Source: an uncultured Roseicyclus sp. | GTDB lineage: Bacteria > Pseudomonadota > Alphaproteobacteria > Rhodobacterales > Rhodobacteraceae | Direction of reading: 5' to 3' | DNA length: 64,000 bases | NCBI GenBank assembly: GCA_947489665.1 | Contig: CANLEH010000001.1 | Coordinates: 902,501-966,500 of the forward strand | Notes under the pieces: model-generated | What the model was told of the DNA's origin: nothing | Database searches by the model: none | Seen by the model: the letters and a program-made list of their open reading frames with translations, nothing else | Shown: piece by piece, positions 52,328 through 61,018 of the stretch | Layout: every line of letters begins with the position of its first letter | Numbering within the stretch: position 1 is the stretch's first letter | Program-made: the position numbers and the translations under genes

Positions 52328-53339
52328 GTCCGCATCCACGCGCATCGTTTCGGTTACAATCGGCCCCAACCCGGAGCCGCGCCTTGATAAGGCAGTCGCG
52401 CGCGCCGTGCCAGAGGCAGAGGCGATCAGCCGCTCGCGCCTTGCAAAACTGATCCCAGCCGGAGCCGTTAAGGTGAATGGCGTGGCCGTAACGGACCCAA
52501 AGGCCAAAGTGGCCGAAGGCGATGTGGTCGAGATCACGGTGGAAGAGGCGGCAGATGTCGACACGCTGCCTGAGGATATCCCCCTCGACATTTTGTTCGA
52601 GGATGCGGATCTGATCGTCGTCAACAAACCTGCCGGTATGGTCGTTCATCCCGCGCCCGGCTCGCCCTCTGGCACGTTGGTCAACGCGCTGTTGCACCAT
52701 TTCGGCGGCAACCTGTCTGGCGTGGGCGGTGAAAAGCGCCCGGGCATTGTCCACCGGATCGACAAGGATACCTCGGGCATTCTTGTTGTCGCAAAATCTG
52801 ACCGCGCGCATCACGGGCTGGCGGCACAGTTCGCCGATCACTCGATGGAACGGGAATATCTTGCGGTCTGCCACGGCGTGCCCGATGGCTCCGATCCGCG
52901 CCTGCGGGGCGTGAAAGGTGTCAGCTTTGAAGGGGCGACATTGAAAATCACGACCCAGCTTGCCCGGCACAAGACAGATCGCCAACGCCAGGCAGTGCTG
53001 TTTTCCGGTGGTCGGCATGCCGTCACCCGCGTGCGTGTGCTTGAGGCGCATGGCCCCGTGGCACTTGTGGCGTGTCGGTTGGAGACCGGGCGCACGCATC
53101 AGATCCGGGTGCACATGGCCCATGCCGGGCACGCGTTGGTTGGCGATCAAACCTACGGCGGACGGCGGAAAGTGTCGGAGAAGGTGCCGGGTTCGGCCGC
53201 GATCAATGGCTTTCCGCGCCAAGCCCTGCATGCCGCTATTCTGGGGTTCACCCACCCGGTCACGCAGGACATGTTGCGGTTTGAGGCGCCGATCCCGGGT
53301 GATTTTCAGGCGCTGTTGGCTGAAATCTCCGCGTCTTAG
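52326..53339 (+). CDS. Ribosomal large subunit pseudouridine synthase RluD-like
   Basis: A 337-residue enzyme. The N-terminal S4 domain is around residues 20-70 (RLAKLIPAGAVKVNG). The catalytic Asp is in HRIDKDTSGILVVAK, and ETGRTHQIRVHM and GDQTYGG follow. It fits RluD, which modifies helix 69 of 23S rRNA, and is next to rpoH. Start ATG 52326 overlaps the divergent gene. Confidence 0.93.
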   Translation: MSASTRIVSVTIGPNPEPRLDKAVARAVPEAEAISRSRLAKLIPAGAVKVNGVAVTDPKAKVAEGDVVEITVEEAADVDTLPEDIPLDILFEDADLIVVNKPAGMVVHPAPGSPSGTLVNALLHHFGGNLSGVGGEKRPGIVHRIDKDTSGILVVAKSDRAHHGLAAQFADHSMEREYLAVCHGVPDGSDPRLRGVKGVSFEGATLKITTQLARHKTDRQRQAVLFSGGRHAVTRVRVLEAHGPVALVACRLETGRTHQIRVHMAHAGHALVGDQTYGGRRKVSEKVPGSAAINGFPRQALHAAILGFTHPVTQDMLRFEAPIPGDFQALLAEISAS

Positions 53340-53382
53340 GGCTGCCTGTGCGAAAATGCACGATATTGTGAGCGCACTGCGC

Positions 53383-53412
53383 TTGCCGTTCGTACGCGCG
53401 AGGCGCTATACC
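53383..53412 (+). promoter_or_regulatory. Candidate rpoH promoter
   Basis: TTGCCG (53383-53388) and TATACC (53407-53412) are separated by 18 bp, about 105 bp upstream of rpoH. CTTG...CTATAC also resembles a heat-shock type promoter, which would allow autoregulation. No other good pair is evident in the gap, but this is weak evidence. Confidence 0.35.
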
Positions 53413-53517
53413 TCTCTTCCGGTTTTTCAATTTAACCTCTTGTAAAGAAGTTAATCGTATTTACATGCAATCCAACCGGGCCGTAGCGCCCGTCCCGTGA
53501 ACAGGGGGACCAAGATC

Positions 53518-54414
53518 ATGGCCAACTATGCAAATCTACCCGCACCGACGCCCGAAGGCGGCCTGAACCGCTACCTTCAGGAAATCCGCAAATTCCCGAT
53601 GTTGGAGCCGGAAGAGGAATTCATGCTCGCCAAACGCTGGGTCGAGCAGGAAGATACCGAAGCCGCCCACAAGATGGTCACATCCCACCTGCGCCTCGCC
53701 GCGAAAATCGCGATGGGCTACCGCGGCTATGGTCTGCCGCAAGCCGAAGTGATTGCCGAGGCCAATGTGGGCCTCATGCAGGCCGTCAAGAAATTCGACC
53801 CGGATAAGGGCTTCCGCCTTGCGACTTACGCCATGTGGTGGATCCGCGCCGCGATCCAGGAATACGTCCTGCGCTCGTGGTCGCTGGTGAAGCTTGGCAC
53901 AACTTCGGCGCAGAAGAAGCTGTTCTTCAACCTGCGCAAGGCCAAGGCCCGGATCGGTGCCCTTGAAGAAGGTGATCTGCGCCCTGAGAACGTTGAGCGG
54001 ATCGCCAATGATTTGGGCGTGACGGAGCAGGAAGTCGTTTCCATGAACCGACGCCTCTCGGGCGGTGACGCATCGCTGAACGCGACCGTAGGCTCCGATG
54101 ATGAGGGCTCCGCCCAATGGCAGGATTGGCTGGAAGATGAAGACGCCGACCAGGCAACTGATTATGCCGAGCGCGACGAATATCAGGCCCGCATGGCCCT
54201 GATGGAAGAGGCGATGGAAGTCCTGAACGATCGTGAGAAAGACATCCTGACCCAGCGCCGTCTGCAGGAAAATCCGGTCACTCTAGAGGACCTGTCTGGT
54301 GTCTATGACGTCAGCCGCGAGCGTATCCGCCAGATCGAGGTGCGCGCGTTCGAGAAGCTGCAAAAGCGCATGCGCGAAATGGCGCGAGAGCAGGGCATGC
54401 TCGCCACCGCCTAA
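53518..54414 (+). CDS. rpoH: RNA polymerase sigma-32 factor RpoH
   Basis: A 298-residue heat-shock sigma factor. GGLNRYLQEIRKFPMLEPEEE is region 1.2; DKGFRLATYAMWWIRAAIQEY is region 2.4. The RpoH box is present as QKKLFFNLRKAKARIG and region 4 ends [19 protein letters not shown]. Multiple rpoH copies are common in Rhodobacteraceae; this is one of them or the sole copy. It is followed by a strong terminator. Confidence 0.97.
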   Translation: MANYANLPAPTPEGGLNRYLQEIRKFPMLEPEEEFMLAKRWVEQEDTEAAHKMVTSHLRLAAKIAMGYRGYGLPQAEVIAEANVGLMQAVKKFDPDKGFRLATYAMWWIRAAIQEYVLRSWSLVKLGTTSAQKKLFFNLRKAKARIGALEEGDLRPENVERIANDLGVTEQEVVSMNRRLSGGDASLNATVGSDDEGSAQWQDWLEDEDADQATDYAERDEYQARMALMEEAMEVLNDREKDILTQRRLQENPVTLEDLSGVYDVSRERIRQIEVRAFEKLQKRMREMAREQGMLATA

Positions 54415-54441
54415 ATCTCGTCTCCTCCAAGACGAACCATG

Positions 54442-54476
54442 ACGGCCCGCGTGACCTCCCCACGCGGGCCGTTTTT
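54442..54476 (+). terminator. Rho-independent terminator of rpoH
   Basis: Perfect 12-bp stem ACGGCCCGCGTG/CACGCGGGCCGT with loop ACCTCCC, followed by TTTTT. It lies 28 bp after the rpoH stop. Confidence 0.9.
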
Positions 54477-54616
54477 CGTTTCATAACTCGTTTACCAAGT
54501 TGCCTTAGGTCGAGGTGCAGTGGGATTCGAAAGGGTGGGGGATACCTGACCTTTCGCCGGCTTGCCGCCGCGCCCATACTATCTGCACCCCTTCAAAGCC
54601 GAAAGGCACGCTTGTT

Positions 54617-55051
54617 ATGACCATTCAAACCCTTCGCCCTATGTCCCCCGCTGCCCTTGTCCGCGCCACGGTCTCGCGCCTGGATGCAATGCAGGAACAA
54701 GGGTTCCTGGTCTTTTCCAGCCGTCTCGCACATTACACCCCGACCCTGGCGACCTCGGACGAATTGTTGCGCACGGTCTTCGCAACGCTGACGGCTGCGG
54801 CCCCTGCAGCCGACCGCCCGGACCTTACGCGGGACATCCTCGTTGGCCTTGCGCTGCATCTTCGCGATGCAGGCATGGCGCCGCGCGGTTACATCGCAAT
54901 CCACGCAGCATTTCTCGATACCGTCGCCGATCGCCTCGGGTGTACGCCTGCGCTGACCTCTGCATGGGAAAACGCGACTGGCGCTATGCTGGCCACGATG
55001 ATGGCCGCAGCCCACGGCCCGCGCAGTCACACCACCCCTCTGGCGGCCTGA
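54617..55051 (+). CDS. Globin-like fold protein, divergent
   Basis: A 144-residue all-helical protein. SRLDAMQEQGFLVFSSRL, LLRTVFATLTAAA, LALHLRDAGMAPRGYIA and SAWENATGAMLATMMAA line up with globin helices E-H. ALHLRDAGM offers a His near the position of the proximal F8 residue. No other domain is present. I propose a divergent bacterial globin or sensor globin; heme binding is not proven. Confidence 0.55.
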   Translation: MTIQTLRPMSPAALVRATVSRLDAMQEQGFLVFSSRLAHYTPTLATSDELLRTVFATLTAAAPAADRPDLTRDILVGLALHLRDAGMAPRGYIAIHAAFLDTVADRLGCTPALTSAWENATGAMLATMMAAAHGPRSHTTPLAA

Positions 55052-55075
55052 TCAACACCACGCTACCAAGGCCCC

Positions 55076-56050
55076 ATGAAAGATCATCTGACATGGGGCA
55101 TCCTTGGAACGGCCCGTTTTGCGCTTGGCACCATGGCGCCCGCCATCCACGCCAGCGCTCGTACCCGATTGAAATCCATCGCCACACGCGCGCCTGAACG
55201 TTCGGCCCCGTTCACCGAGCGCTTCCCCGGGCTGCACGTCGAACCTGACTATGACGCGATCCTTGCCGATCCTGAGATCGACGCCGTCTACATCCCACTG
55301 CCCAACGCGCTCCATACCGAGTGGAGCATCAAGGCGGCTGAGGCCGGCAAACATGTGCTCTGTGAAAAGCCTATTGGCCTGTCGACCGCCGACATTGACC
55401 GACTGATCGACACCCGCGACCGCACCGGAAACCTGATTGCCGAGGCATGGATGCCTGCCCATCACCCCCAATGGGCCCGCACCCGCGACCTGATCGCGGA
55501 CGGCGCCATCGGTACCCTCAAAACCGTGACGGGCAGCTTCTGTTTCGGTGGCCTCGACCCTTCCAACATCCGCCTCAGCCAAGATATGGGCGGCGGCGCG
55601 CTTTACGATATCGGAGTCTACCCCATCGGCGGCTTCCGCTTCGCAACGGGGCTTGAACCACAACCGACCCATGTTGATTGGGTCCTCGAAAGTGGCGTCG
55701 ATACCAGCACGTGGATCGCCATGCGCGCCGGCGATATCCGCTTCAATTTCCATCTCTCGATGCGCACCACAAAGCATCAACACATGGCCTTCCATGGCGA
55801 CAAAGGTACGCTCACCCTGCAAACGCCCTTCAACGCATACTATTGGGGCGAGGCGCAAATCCATTTGACCCGTTCGGATACCGAGGCGGAGGTCATCCGC
55901 TTTCCGCAGGTCGATCAATACATTGCGCAAGTCGAAAACGTGGCCGCCCATGCGCTTGATGGCACCCCCTTCGGCAATCCGCTTGAATTCACCCGGGGCA
56001 CGCAATCCGCGCTTGATGCGATCTTTGCCATGGGTCGCGCCAACGGCTAA
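55076..56050 (+). CDS. Gfo/Idh/MocA family oxidoreductase
   Basis: A 324-residue dehydrogenase. WGILGTARFALG is the Rossmann motif, HVLCEKPIGLS contains the EKP signature, and the C-terminal GFO_IDH_MocA domain follows (DMGGGALYDIGVYPIGG). Likely acts on a sugar or polyol with NAD(P). Divergent in sequence from inositol dehydrogenase; substrate unknown. Confidence 0.92.
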   Translation: MKDHLTWGILGTARFALGTMAPAIHASARTRLKSIATRAPERSAPFTERFPGLHVEPDYDAILADPEIDAVYIPLPNALHTEWSIKAAEAGKHVLCEKPIGLSTADIDRLIDTRDRTGNLIAEAWMPAHHPQWARTRDLIADGAIGTLKTVTGSFCFGGLDPSNIRLSQDMGGGALYDIGVYPIGGFRFATGLEPQPTHVDWVLESGVDTSTWIAMRAGDIRFNFHLSMRTTKHQHMAFHGDKGTLTLQTPFNAYYWGEAQIHLTRSDTEAEVIRFPQVDQYIAQVENVAAHALDGTPFGNPLEFTRGTQSALDAIFAMGRANG

Positions 56051-56082
56051 ACTGGCCCCACGTCACACAGAGGAATGCGCCA

Positions 56083-56388
56083 ATGTCTCGCAACGATGAT
56101 GAAAGCCTCGACGGTCGCATGAATGGCGAACAGCCGCTGGCCGAGAAAGACAGCCTGCTCCAGCGCCTGCTCTACATGATCATCATCGCCTTCATGCTCA
56201 GCTTTGCCAGCACGATCCTGACCGCTGTGACCGTGATCCAGTTTATCGTCATGCTTGCCTCCAAGGGCGAGCCGAACGAGCGGCTGGCAGATTTCGGAAC
56301 CGATCTGGGTATCTGGATCGCCAAGGCCGCCCGCTATCAGGTGGCCGCGTCCGAGGTGAAGCCCTGGCCGTGGACGGATCTGGACTAA
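56083..56388 (+). CDS. DUF4389 membrane protein
   Basis: A 101-residue protein with a hydrophobic region (LLYMIIIAFMLSFAS to VIQFIVMLASKG) and a C-terminal GIWIAKAARYQV motif characteristic of DUF4389. Function unknown. Confidence 0.85.
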   Translation: MSRNDDESLDGRMNGEQPLAEKDSLLQRLLYMIIIAFMLSFASTILTAVTVIQFIVMLASKGEPNERLADFGTDLGIWIAKAARYQVAASEVKPWPWTDLD

Positions 56389-56501
56389 CCAACCTCGACT
56401 GAGCGCCAACGCACATCGCCTGCGCGCCCAAGCCGGTTGACGCGGAGGGCGCGACCGCCACTTTTAGTCCTCCAACACCAGCCAGCACGGAGCAAGCCAC
56501 A

Positions 56502-56744
56502 ATGTCCGACGCCCCCAAGATCGCCCAAACCGCCCCCTATGCCGTCGATGTCGAGGCTGGTAAAAGCTACTTCTGGTGTTCGTGCGGTCAATCGGCGAAC
56601 CAGCCCTTCTGCGACGGCTCGCACAAGGGCAGTGACTTCACACCGATGAAATACACCGCCGAGAAAGACGGCAAAGCGTTTTTCTGTGGGTGCAAGGCGA
56701 CGGCGAACGCCCCGCTTTGTGACGGATCACACAGCAAGCTCTAA
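56502..56744 (+). CDS. Double CDGSH iron-sulfur protein
   Basis: An 80-residue protein with two CDGSH-type 2Fe-2S sites: C26, C28, C37, H41 (WCSCGQ and FCDGSH) and C62, C64, C73, H77 (FCGCKA and LCDGSH). Redox or iron-sulfur transfer role. No partner gene adjoins. Confidence 0.93.
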   Translation: MSDAPKIAQTAPYAVDVEAGKSYFWCSCGQSANQPFCDGSHKGSDFTPMKYTAEKDGKAFFCGCKATANAPLCDGSHSKL

Positions 56745-56989
56745 GGCGCGAAGCTCAGCGATAAACCTGAACGCTGCGAGCGGAGCCTCGAGATCCGAGG
56801 AGGGGCGGGTTTTTTCATTCGCCTTCGCAACGCCAGGCCATTGTGCGGCTCACCCCTCCAGCAAAAGCCATGTCGGCAAAAATCGTGTTCGGCCGCTGCC
56901 TGTACGTCGACATTCTTGAACCCTTTGGCATTCCGCCCCAAGTTAGTTTGGTCGGCGAAGTAAAAGCGCGCAGCATTTGGAGAAGGGCC

Positions 56990-57259
56990 ATGGCGGGCGG
57001 ATGGGCGAAAGACGGCGCAGTTAGTGAACAGATCGAGGCGTCGATCTCCGATGAACTTGCGCGCCTGCGCGCGCGCAACGGTCCTCAAGGCGAAAGTCTG
57101 ACCCAGTGCGCCGATTGCGACGAGCCGATTCCCGACGCACGGCGCAAGGCCATTCCAGGTGTCAAACTCTGCATTGAGTGCGCGACGGACCGAGATGCCC
57201 GCCCTGAGATGCGTGGTGGCATCAACCGGCGGGGCTCGAAGGACAGTCAGCTGAAATAG
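56990..57259 (+). CDS. DksA/TraR-type C4 zinc-finger protein
   Basis: An 89-residue protein with C40, C43, C61 and C64 (CADC and CIEC) and the short coil ASISDELARLRARN upstream. It resembles YbiI/TraR, a short DksA relative that binds RNA polymerase. GGAGAAGG precedes the ATG at 56990. The start is preferred to 56843, which lacks a Shine-Dalgarno. Confidence 0.85.
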   Translation: MAGGWAKDGAVSEQIEASISDELARLRARNGPQGESLTQCADCDEPIPDARRKAIPGVKLCIECATDRDARPEMRGGINRRGSKDSQLK

Positions 57260-57263
57260 GCGA

Positions 57264-58163
57264 TCAAAGCCCGCAATACCGAGCTACACTTGCAATCACC
57301 AAGCGCGTGGCCTGCTCCAACCGCGCGAAATCCAGCGCATCTGGAGTATCTCTGCTGGTCCCATAGCGCGGATCCTCTACGCCGCCGTCGTAGAGCCCCA
57401 TCGCTGGAAATCCTGCCGCCTCAAATGGCATGTAATCGCTGGCCCAAATGTCAGTGTGGGTGGTGTTCAGGGTCGTATACTGCGCCGCCATCGCGGCCAT
57501 CATCTGCCCGAATGCCGCTGAGGCCGCATCGTTGCCCGGCACCACATTGCCCATGTCATACTCGACAATCATCGGCATCGCCGGGTTTGGCGGTCGCCAT
57601 CCCAACATGTCGAGGTTGATCATCATCTCGATCGGCCAACCCTCGGCCCGGGCGAACTCTGCAACAGATTGCGAGCCGAAGAAGCCCTGTTCCTCACCCG
57701 CAAAAGCCACGGCAGCCACGCTTTTGTCCAACCCTGCACCGGACAGGATCCGGTAGGCTTCCAACATCGCGGCCATGCCCGTCGCATTGTCGTTCGCGCC
57801 CGGCGCGCTGGTCATCGAGATCTCTGACGCGCTGTCGAAATGGGCGCCGATCAGGATCACGCCGCGTGTGTCACTTGCGTCGCCCAAGATGAAATTATGC
57901 CGTGTTTTGCCCGACGGCATCTCGAAGGCAAACCGCGTCACGTCCCCCTGCGACGCCATCAAATCGTGAACCCACGCCTCGACCACCGGAAATTGAGGAT
58001 GCTCCGTGAATCGGGTCGGAAACGCGGTCAGCCCGTGGACGGTATCGACCAGAGCCTCTCGCGCAACCTGATCGACCAACGCCGCAATCGGATCGCTTTG
58101 CGTCCATCCCGGCCGGGCGGCGAGGGCCGCCGCGCCCGCCAAAACCATCCTGCGGTCCATCAT
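57264..58163 (-). CDS. M28-family metallopeptidase homologue, last zinc His apparently missing
   Basis: A 299-residue exported peptidase-like protein; the signal begins MMDRRMVLAGAAALAA. Zinc-site motifs are GAHFDS (H108), ANDNATG (D125), GEEQGFFGS (E157/E158) and NLDMLGW (D185). The last ligand, normally His in a YHTxxDT or SDH element, reads RYGTSRDTPD (G268) and ASDYMPF, so it appears replaced. Start ATG at 58163 overlaps the GNAT stop (ATGA). Confidence 0.85.
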   Translation of the reverse strand: MMDRRMVLAGAAALAARPGWTQSDPIAALVDQVAREALVDTVHGLTAFPTRFTEHPQFPVVEAWVHDLMASQGDVTRFAFEMPSGKTRHNFILGDASDTRGVILIGAHFDSASEISMTSAPGANDNATGMAAMLEAYRILSGAGLDKSVAAVAFAGEEQGFFGSQSVAEFARAEGWPIEMMINLDMLGWRPPNPAMPMIVEYDMGNVVPGNDAASAAFGQMMAAMAAQYTTLNTTHTDIWASDYMPFEAAGFPAMGLYDGGVEDPRYGTSRDTPDALDFARLEQATRLVIASVARYCGL

Positions 58164-58639
58164 CGCAAAGCCATCCTCAACAAATCCTGCGGTCCGGCAC
58201 GTCCCTCCAACCAATCCTGGCCCGTGTCGACAAAACCGCCCTTCAGGTAGCAGGCAATGGCGGCCTTGTTCACATGGTTGACGGTCAAATCGACACTCGG
58301 CCGGTCAGGGTATTGGCCCGCCAAATGCGCCTGCATCGCCCGCACCACTGCCGTTGCAATCCCGCGTCCCTGATAGTCCGCGTCAATCATGAACGCCCGC
58401 AGACCCAGGGCACCCTGCGCGCAGATGGGGATATCGTGGTGGTAGGCTCGGTCAATCTTGAACAGCCCGACCGGAGCGCCATCCACAAAAATCCCGTGCA
58501 AATCAAACCGCACCGGGTCTTCCGCAAAGGCCTCCTCCGGCGTGCCGGAAAACACCTCTTGCTTCGGCAACACCCGAATATGCGCAAACCGCGCCTTATC
58601 CTCTGGCCCAAGCCGGGCCAGAGAAACCTTTGGGCTCAC
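58160..58639 (-). CDS. GNAT family N-acetyltransferase
   Basis: A 159-residue acetyltransferase with IDADYQGRGIATAVVRAM as the acetyl-CoA motif and NKAAIACYLKGGFVDTG at the end. GTG start at 58639 overlaps the pepF stop (GTGA) and its stop overlaps the M28 start, so the three proteins are coupled. Substrate unknown. Confidence 0.88.
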   Translation of the reverse strand: MSPKVSLARLGPEDKARFAHIRVLPKQEVFSGTPEEAFAEDPVRFDLHGIFVDGAPVGLFKIDRAYHHDIPICAQGALGLRAFMIDADYQGRGIATAVVRAMQAHLAGQYPDRPSVDLTVNHVNKAAIACYLKGGFVDTGQDWLEGRAGPQDLLRMALR

Positions 58640-60459
58640 TCCATCGCCTCAAGCTCGTCGATGAAGCCTTCGATCATGCTCAACCCCTTGTCCCAGAAGG
58701 CCGGGTCGCTGGCATCCAGGCCAAAGGGCGCCAAAAGCTCTTTGTGGTGCTTTGATCCGCCGGCTTTGAGCATGTCGAAATACTTCTCCTCAAAGCCCTC
58801 CGCACCCTCGGCATAGACGGCATAGAGCGCATTCACGAGGCCATCGCCAAACGCATAGGCGTAGACGTAGAAGGGCGAGTGCACGAAGTGCGGGATGTAG
58901 GCCCAGAAAGTCTCGTACCCCTCCATGAAATTGAACACGGGGCCGAGGCTTTCGCCTTGCACGGACATCCACAGTGCGTTGATGTCATCGACCGTTAGCT
59001 CGCCATTGCCACGCGCCGCGTGCAGCTTGCATTCGAAATCGTAGAAGGCGATTTGCCGGACGACCGTGTTGATCATGTCCTCGACCTTGCCCGCCAGCAT
59101 GACCTTGCGCGCGGCATCGTCCTTGGCTTCCGACAGCATCTTGCGGAATGTCAGCATCTCGCCAAACACGGATGCGGTTTCCGCCAGCGTCAGAGGGGTA
59201 GACGACAGCATCTCTCCCTGACCCGCGGCCAGCCGCTGATGCACGCCATGGCCCAATTCATGGGCGAGTGTCATCACGTCACGCGGTTTGCCCAGGTAGT
59301 TGAGCATCACATAGGGGTGCACATCCGTAACCGTGGGATGCGCGAAGGCGCCAGGTGCCTTGCCTTCCTTCACGCCAGCATCAATCCAGCCATCGGTGAA
59401 GAACGGACGCGCCAGTTCTTCCATCCGAGGATCGAACGCTGCGTAAGCCTCCGACACGACGCGCCGCGCCTCGTCCCAGCCCACAAGCCGGTCCTCTTCC
59501 ATCGGCAAGGGTGCGTTACGGTCCCAGACCTCCAGCGTGTCCAGACCCATCCACTTGGCCTTCAGCTTGTAGTAGCGATGCGATAGCCGCGGATAGGCAG
59601 CCACGACGGCATTGCGCAATGCCTCAACCACCTCCGGCTCCACATGGTTCGACAGGTGCCGCCCCATTTGTGGCGTCGGCAGGCCACGCCAGCGGTCATG
59701 GATCTCTTTCTCTTTGGCGAGCGTATTGTGCACCCGTGCAAACAACGGCGCGGTTTCACTGAATTTTGCGGCCAGTGCCCGCGCGCCCGCCTCCCGCTGC
59801 GCCCTGTCACTATCGGTCAACAGGTTCAGCGTGGATTCAATCCCCATCGCCTCGCCATCGACCTCAAACGACAGCCCCGCGATCTGCTCATCGAACAGCT
59901 TGTTCCACGCCGAGGCGCCGACAACGGACTTGTCATGCAGGAACTTTTCCAACTCGTCCGACAATTGGTACGGCTTCATCGCCCGCATCCGGTCAAAAAC
60001 CGGCTTGTATCGGCCCAGATCGGCATTGTCGGCCATCATCGCGTCGTACTGCGCATCCTCGATCCGGTTGAATTCCAGCGAGAAGAACACCAGCGGCGTG
60101 GTGAATGCGGTGATCTTGTCCTGCATGTCCGACATGAACTTGGCGCGCTCACCATCCGTGGTCTTCTGGTAGTACCGCAGCCCTGCAAACGACATGATCC
60201 GTCCTGCGATCAGGTCGATCTTCTCATAGCGCAGCGTGCACTCCAGCAACCCCGCCGCGTCCAGCACCGCCAACTTGCCCTCGTAATCCTCCGCAAAGGA
60301 CCGACAAGCACCTTCCAGCCAATCCAGATCCCGCTTCAACTCGGCCGCGTCCTCGCCCGGATAGAGATCGCTCAGATCCCATTCCGGCAGATCGCCCAAC
60401 GGCATCCCCCCGGCATCAGAGGCTGCATCACGGACAGGGGCGGGAAAAGTCAGGCGCAT
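58636..60459 (-). CDS. pepF: Oligoendopeptidase F (M3B family)
   Basis: A 607-residue cytoplasmic zinc peptidase that hydrolyses short peptides. HELGHGVH carries the zinc histidines and catalytic Glu; the third ligand is in LAETASVFGE. N-terminal helical region (LPEWDLSDLYPGED) is typical. GAGGA precedes the ATG at 60459. It heads a GTGA/ATGA-coupled operon with the GNAT and M28-like genes. Confidence 0.95.
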   Translation of the reverse strand: MRLTFPAPVRDAASDAGGMPLGDLPEWDLSDLYPGEDAAELKRDLDWLEGACRSFAEDYEGKLAVLDAAGLLECTLRYEKIDLIAGRIMSFAGLRYYQKTTDGERAKFMSDMQDKITAFTTPLVFFSLEFNRIEDAQYDAMMADNADLGRYKPVFDRMRAMKPYQLSDELEKFLHDKSVVGASAWNKLFDEQIAGLSFEVDGEAMGIESTLNLLTDSDRAQREAGARALAAKFSETAPLFARVHNTLAKEKEIHDRWRGLPTPQMGRHLSNHVEPEVVEALRNAVVAAYPRLSHRYYKLKAKWMGLDTLEVWDRNAPLPMEEDRLVGWDEARRVVSEAYAAFDPRMEELARPFFTDGWIDAGVKEGKAPGAFAHPTVTDVHPYVMLNYLGKPRDVMTLAHELGHGVHQRLAAGQGEMLSSTPLTLAETASVFGEMLTFRKMLSEAKDDAARKVMLAGKVEDMINTVVRQIAFYDFECKLHAARGNGELTVDDINALWMSVQGESLGPVFNFMEGYETFWAYIPHFVHSPFYVYAYAFGDGLVNALYAVYAEGAEGFEEKYFDMLKAGGSKHHKELLAPFGLDASDPAFWDKGLSMIEGFIDELEAME

Positions 60460-60571
60460 GGGAAATCCTCATATATCTTAGTGTTGGGCTAGATATGCGC
60501 CCCCGAGTGCCGGGTCACAAGCCGCCCGCCCATCTTTGTTCCCTGAAAATGCCGGGGGGAGCCCGAAGGAC

Positions 60572-60631
60572 GGGGGGCAGCGCCCCCCTCGCGCGGGCGT
60601 CAGCCCGCGCCACCGGCGACGCGCAAAGCGC
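60572..60631. repeat. Cluster of GC-rich hairpins
   Basis: GGGGGGC-AGC-GCCCCCC (60572-60588), GCGCGGGC-GTCA-GCCCGCGC (60591-60610) and GCGC-AAA-GCGC (60621-60631) follow one another between the exported protein gene and pepF. They resemble REP-type extragenic repeats; no T-run makes them ordinary terminators. Confidence 0.7.
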
Positions 60632-60651
60632 GGCGCAATCCCTCGGGTGTC

Positions 60652-61002
60652 CTAAAGCTCGACGTCACCGTTCTCACCGACCTCGGGATCAAAGGGCGGC
60701 GCATCGGGCGAGCGGCGGATGATTATATCGCCATTTGGCAATCGTTCCGGCAACTCGTAGGAGGTCACGTCATCCATCAACTCGCCCATCCGGTTCAGGA
60801 ACGGCAGAACTTCTTCCTCGAAATAAGGCCGAGCCTCTTCTAGCATCGGCCGCATTTCCTCCATCAGACCTTCCAGGATCATCTGCGCGCCTTCGCCCAA
60901 CAGGCCCAGACCCTCGCTCAGATCACTGTCGTCCTGCGCCTCCGCAGGCGTCGCAAGCGCCAACGCCCCGGCGGTCAAACTCACTGCAATTACATGTTTC
61001 AT
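60652..61002 (-). CDS. Predicted periplasmic protein, acidic coiled
   Basis: A 116-residue protein with a signal peptide (SLTAGALALATPAEA). The acidic, helical mature chain has Glu/Leu-rich repeats (EGLGLLGEGAQMILEGLMEEM) and ends PPFDPEVGENGDVEL. Function unknown; similar proteins are common in Rhodobacterales. ATG at 61002 is preferred to 61008 and 61038. It follows the EEP gene with 16 bp between. Confidence 0.7.
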   Translation of the reverse strand: MKHVIAVSLTAGALALATPAEAQDDSDLSEGLGLLGEGAQMILEGLMEEMRPMLEEARPYFEEEVLPFLNRMGELMDDVTSYELPERLPNGDIIIRRSPDAPPFDPEVGENGDVEL

Positions 61003-61018
61003 GGGCATTAGATGGGGG

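Noticed and set aside
56745-56820. Terminator after the CDGSH gene
   Set aside because: CCTCG-AGAT-CGAGG stem is 13 bases away from the TTTTTT run, so the hairpin and U-tract do not form a normal intrinsic terminator.
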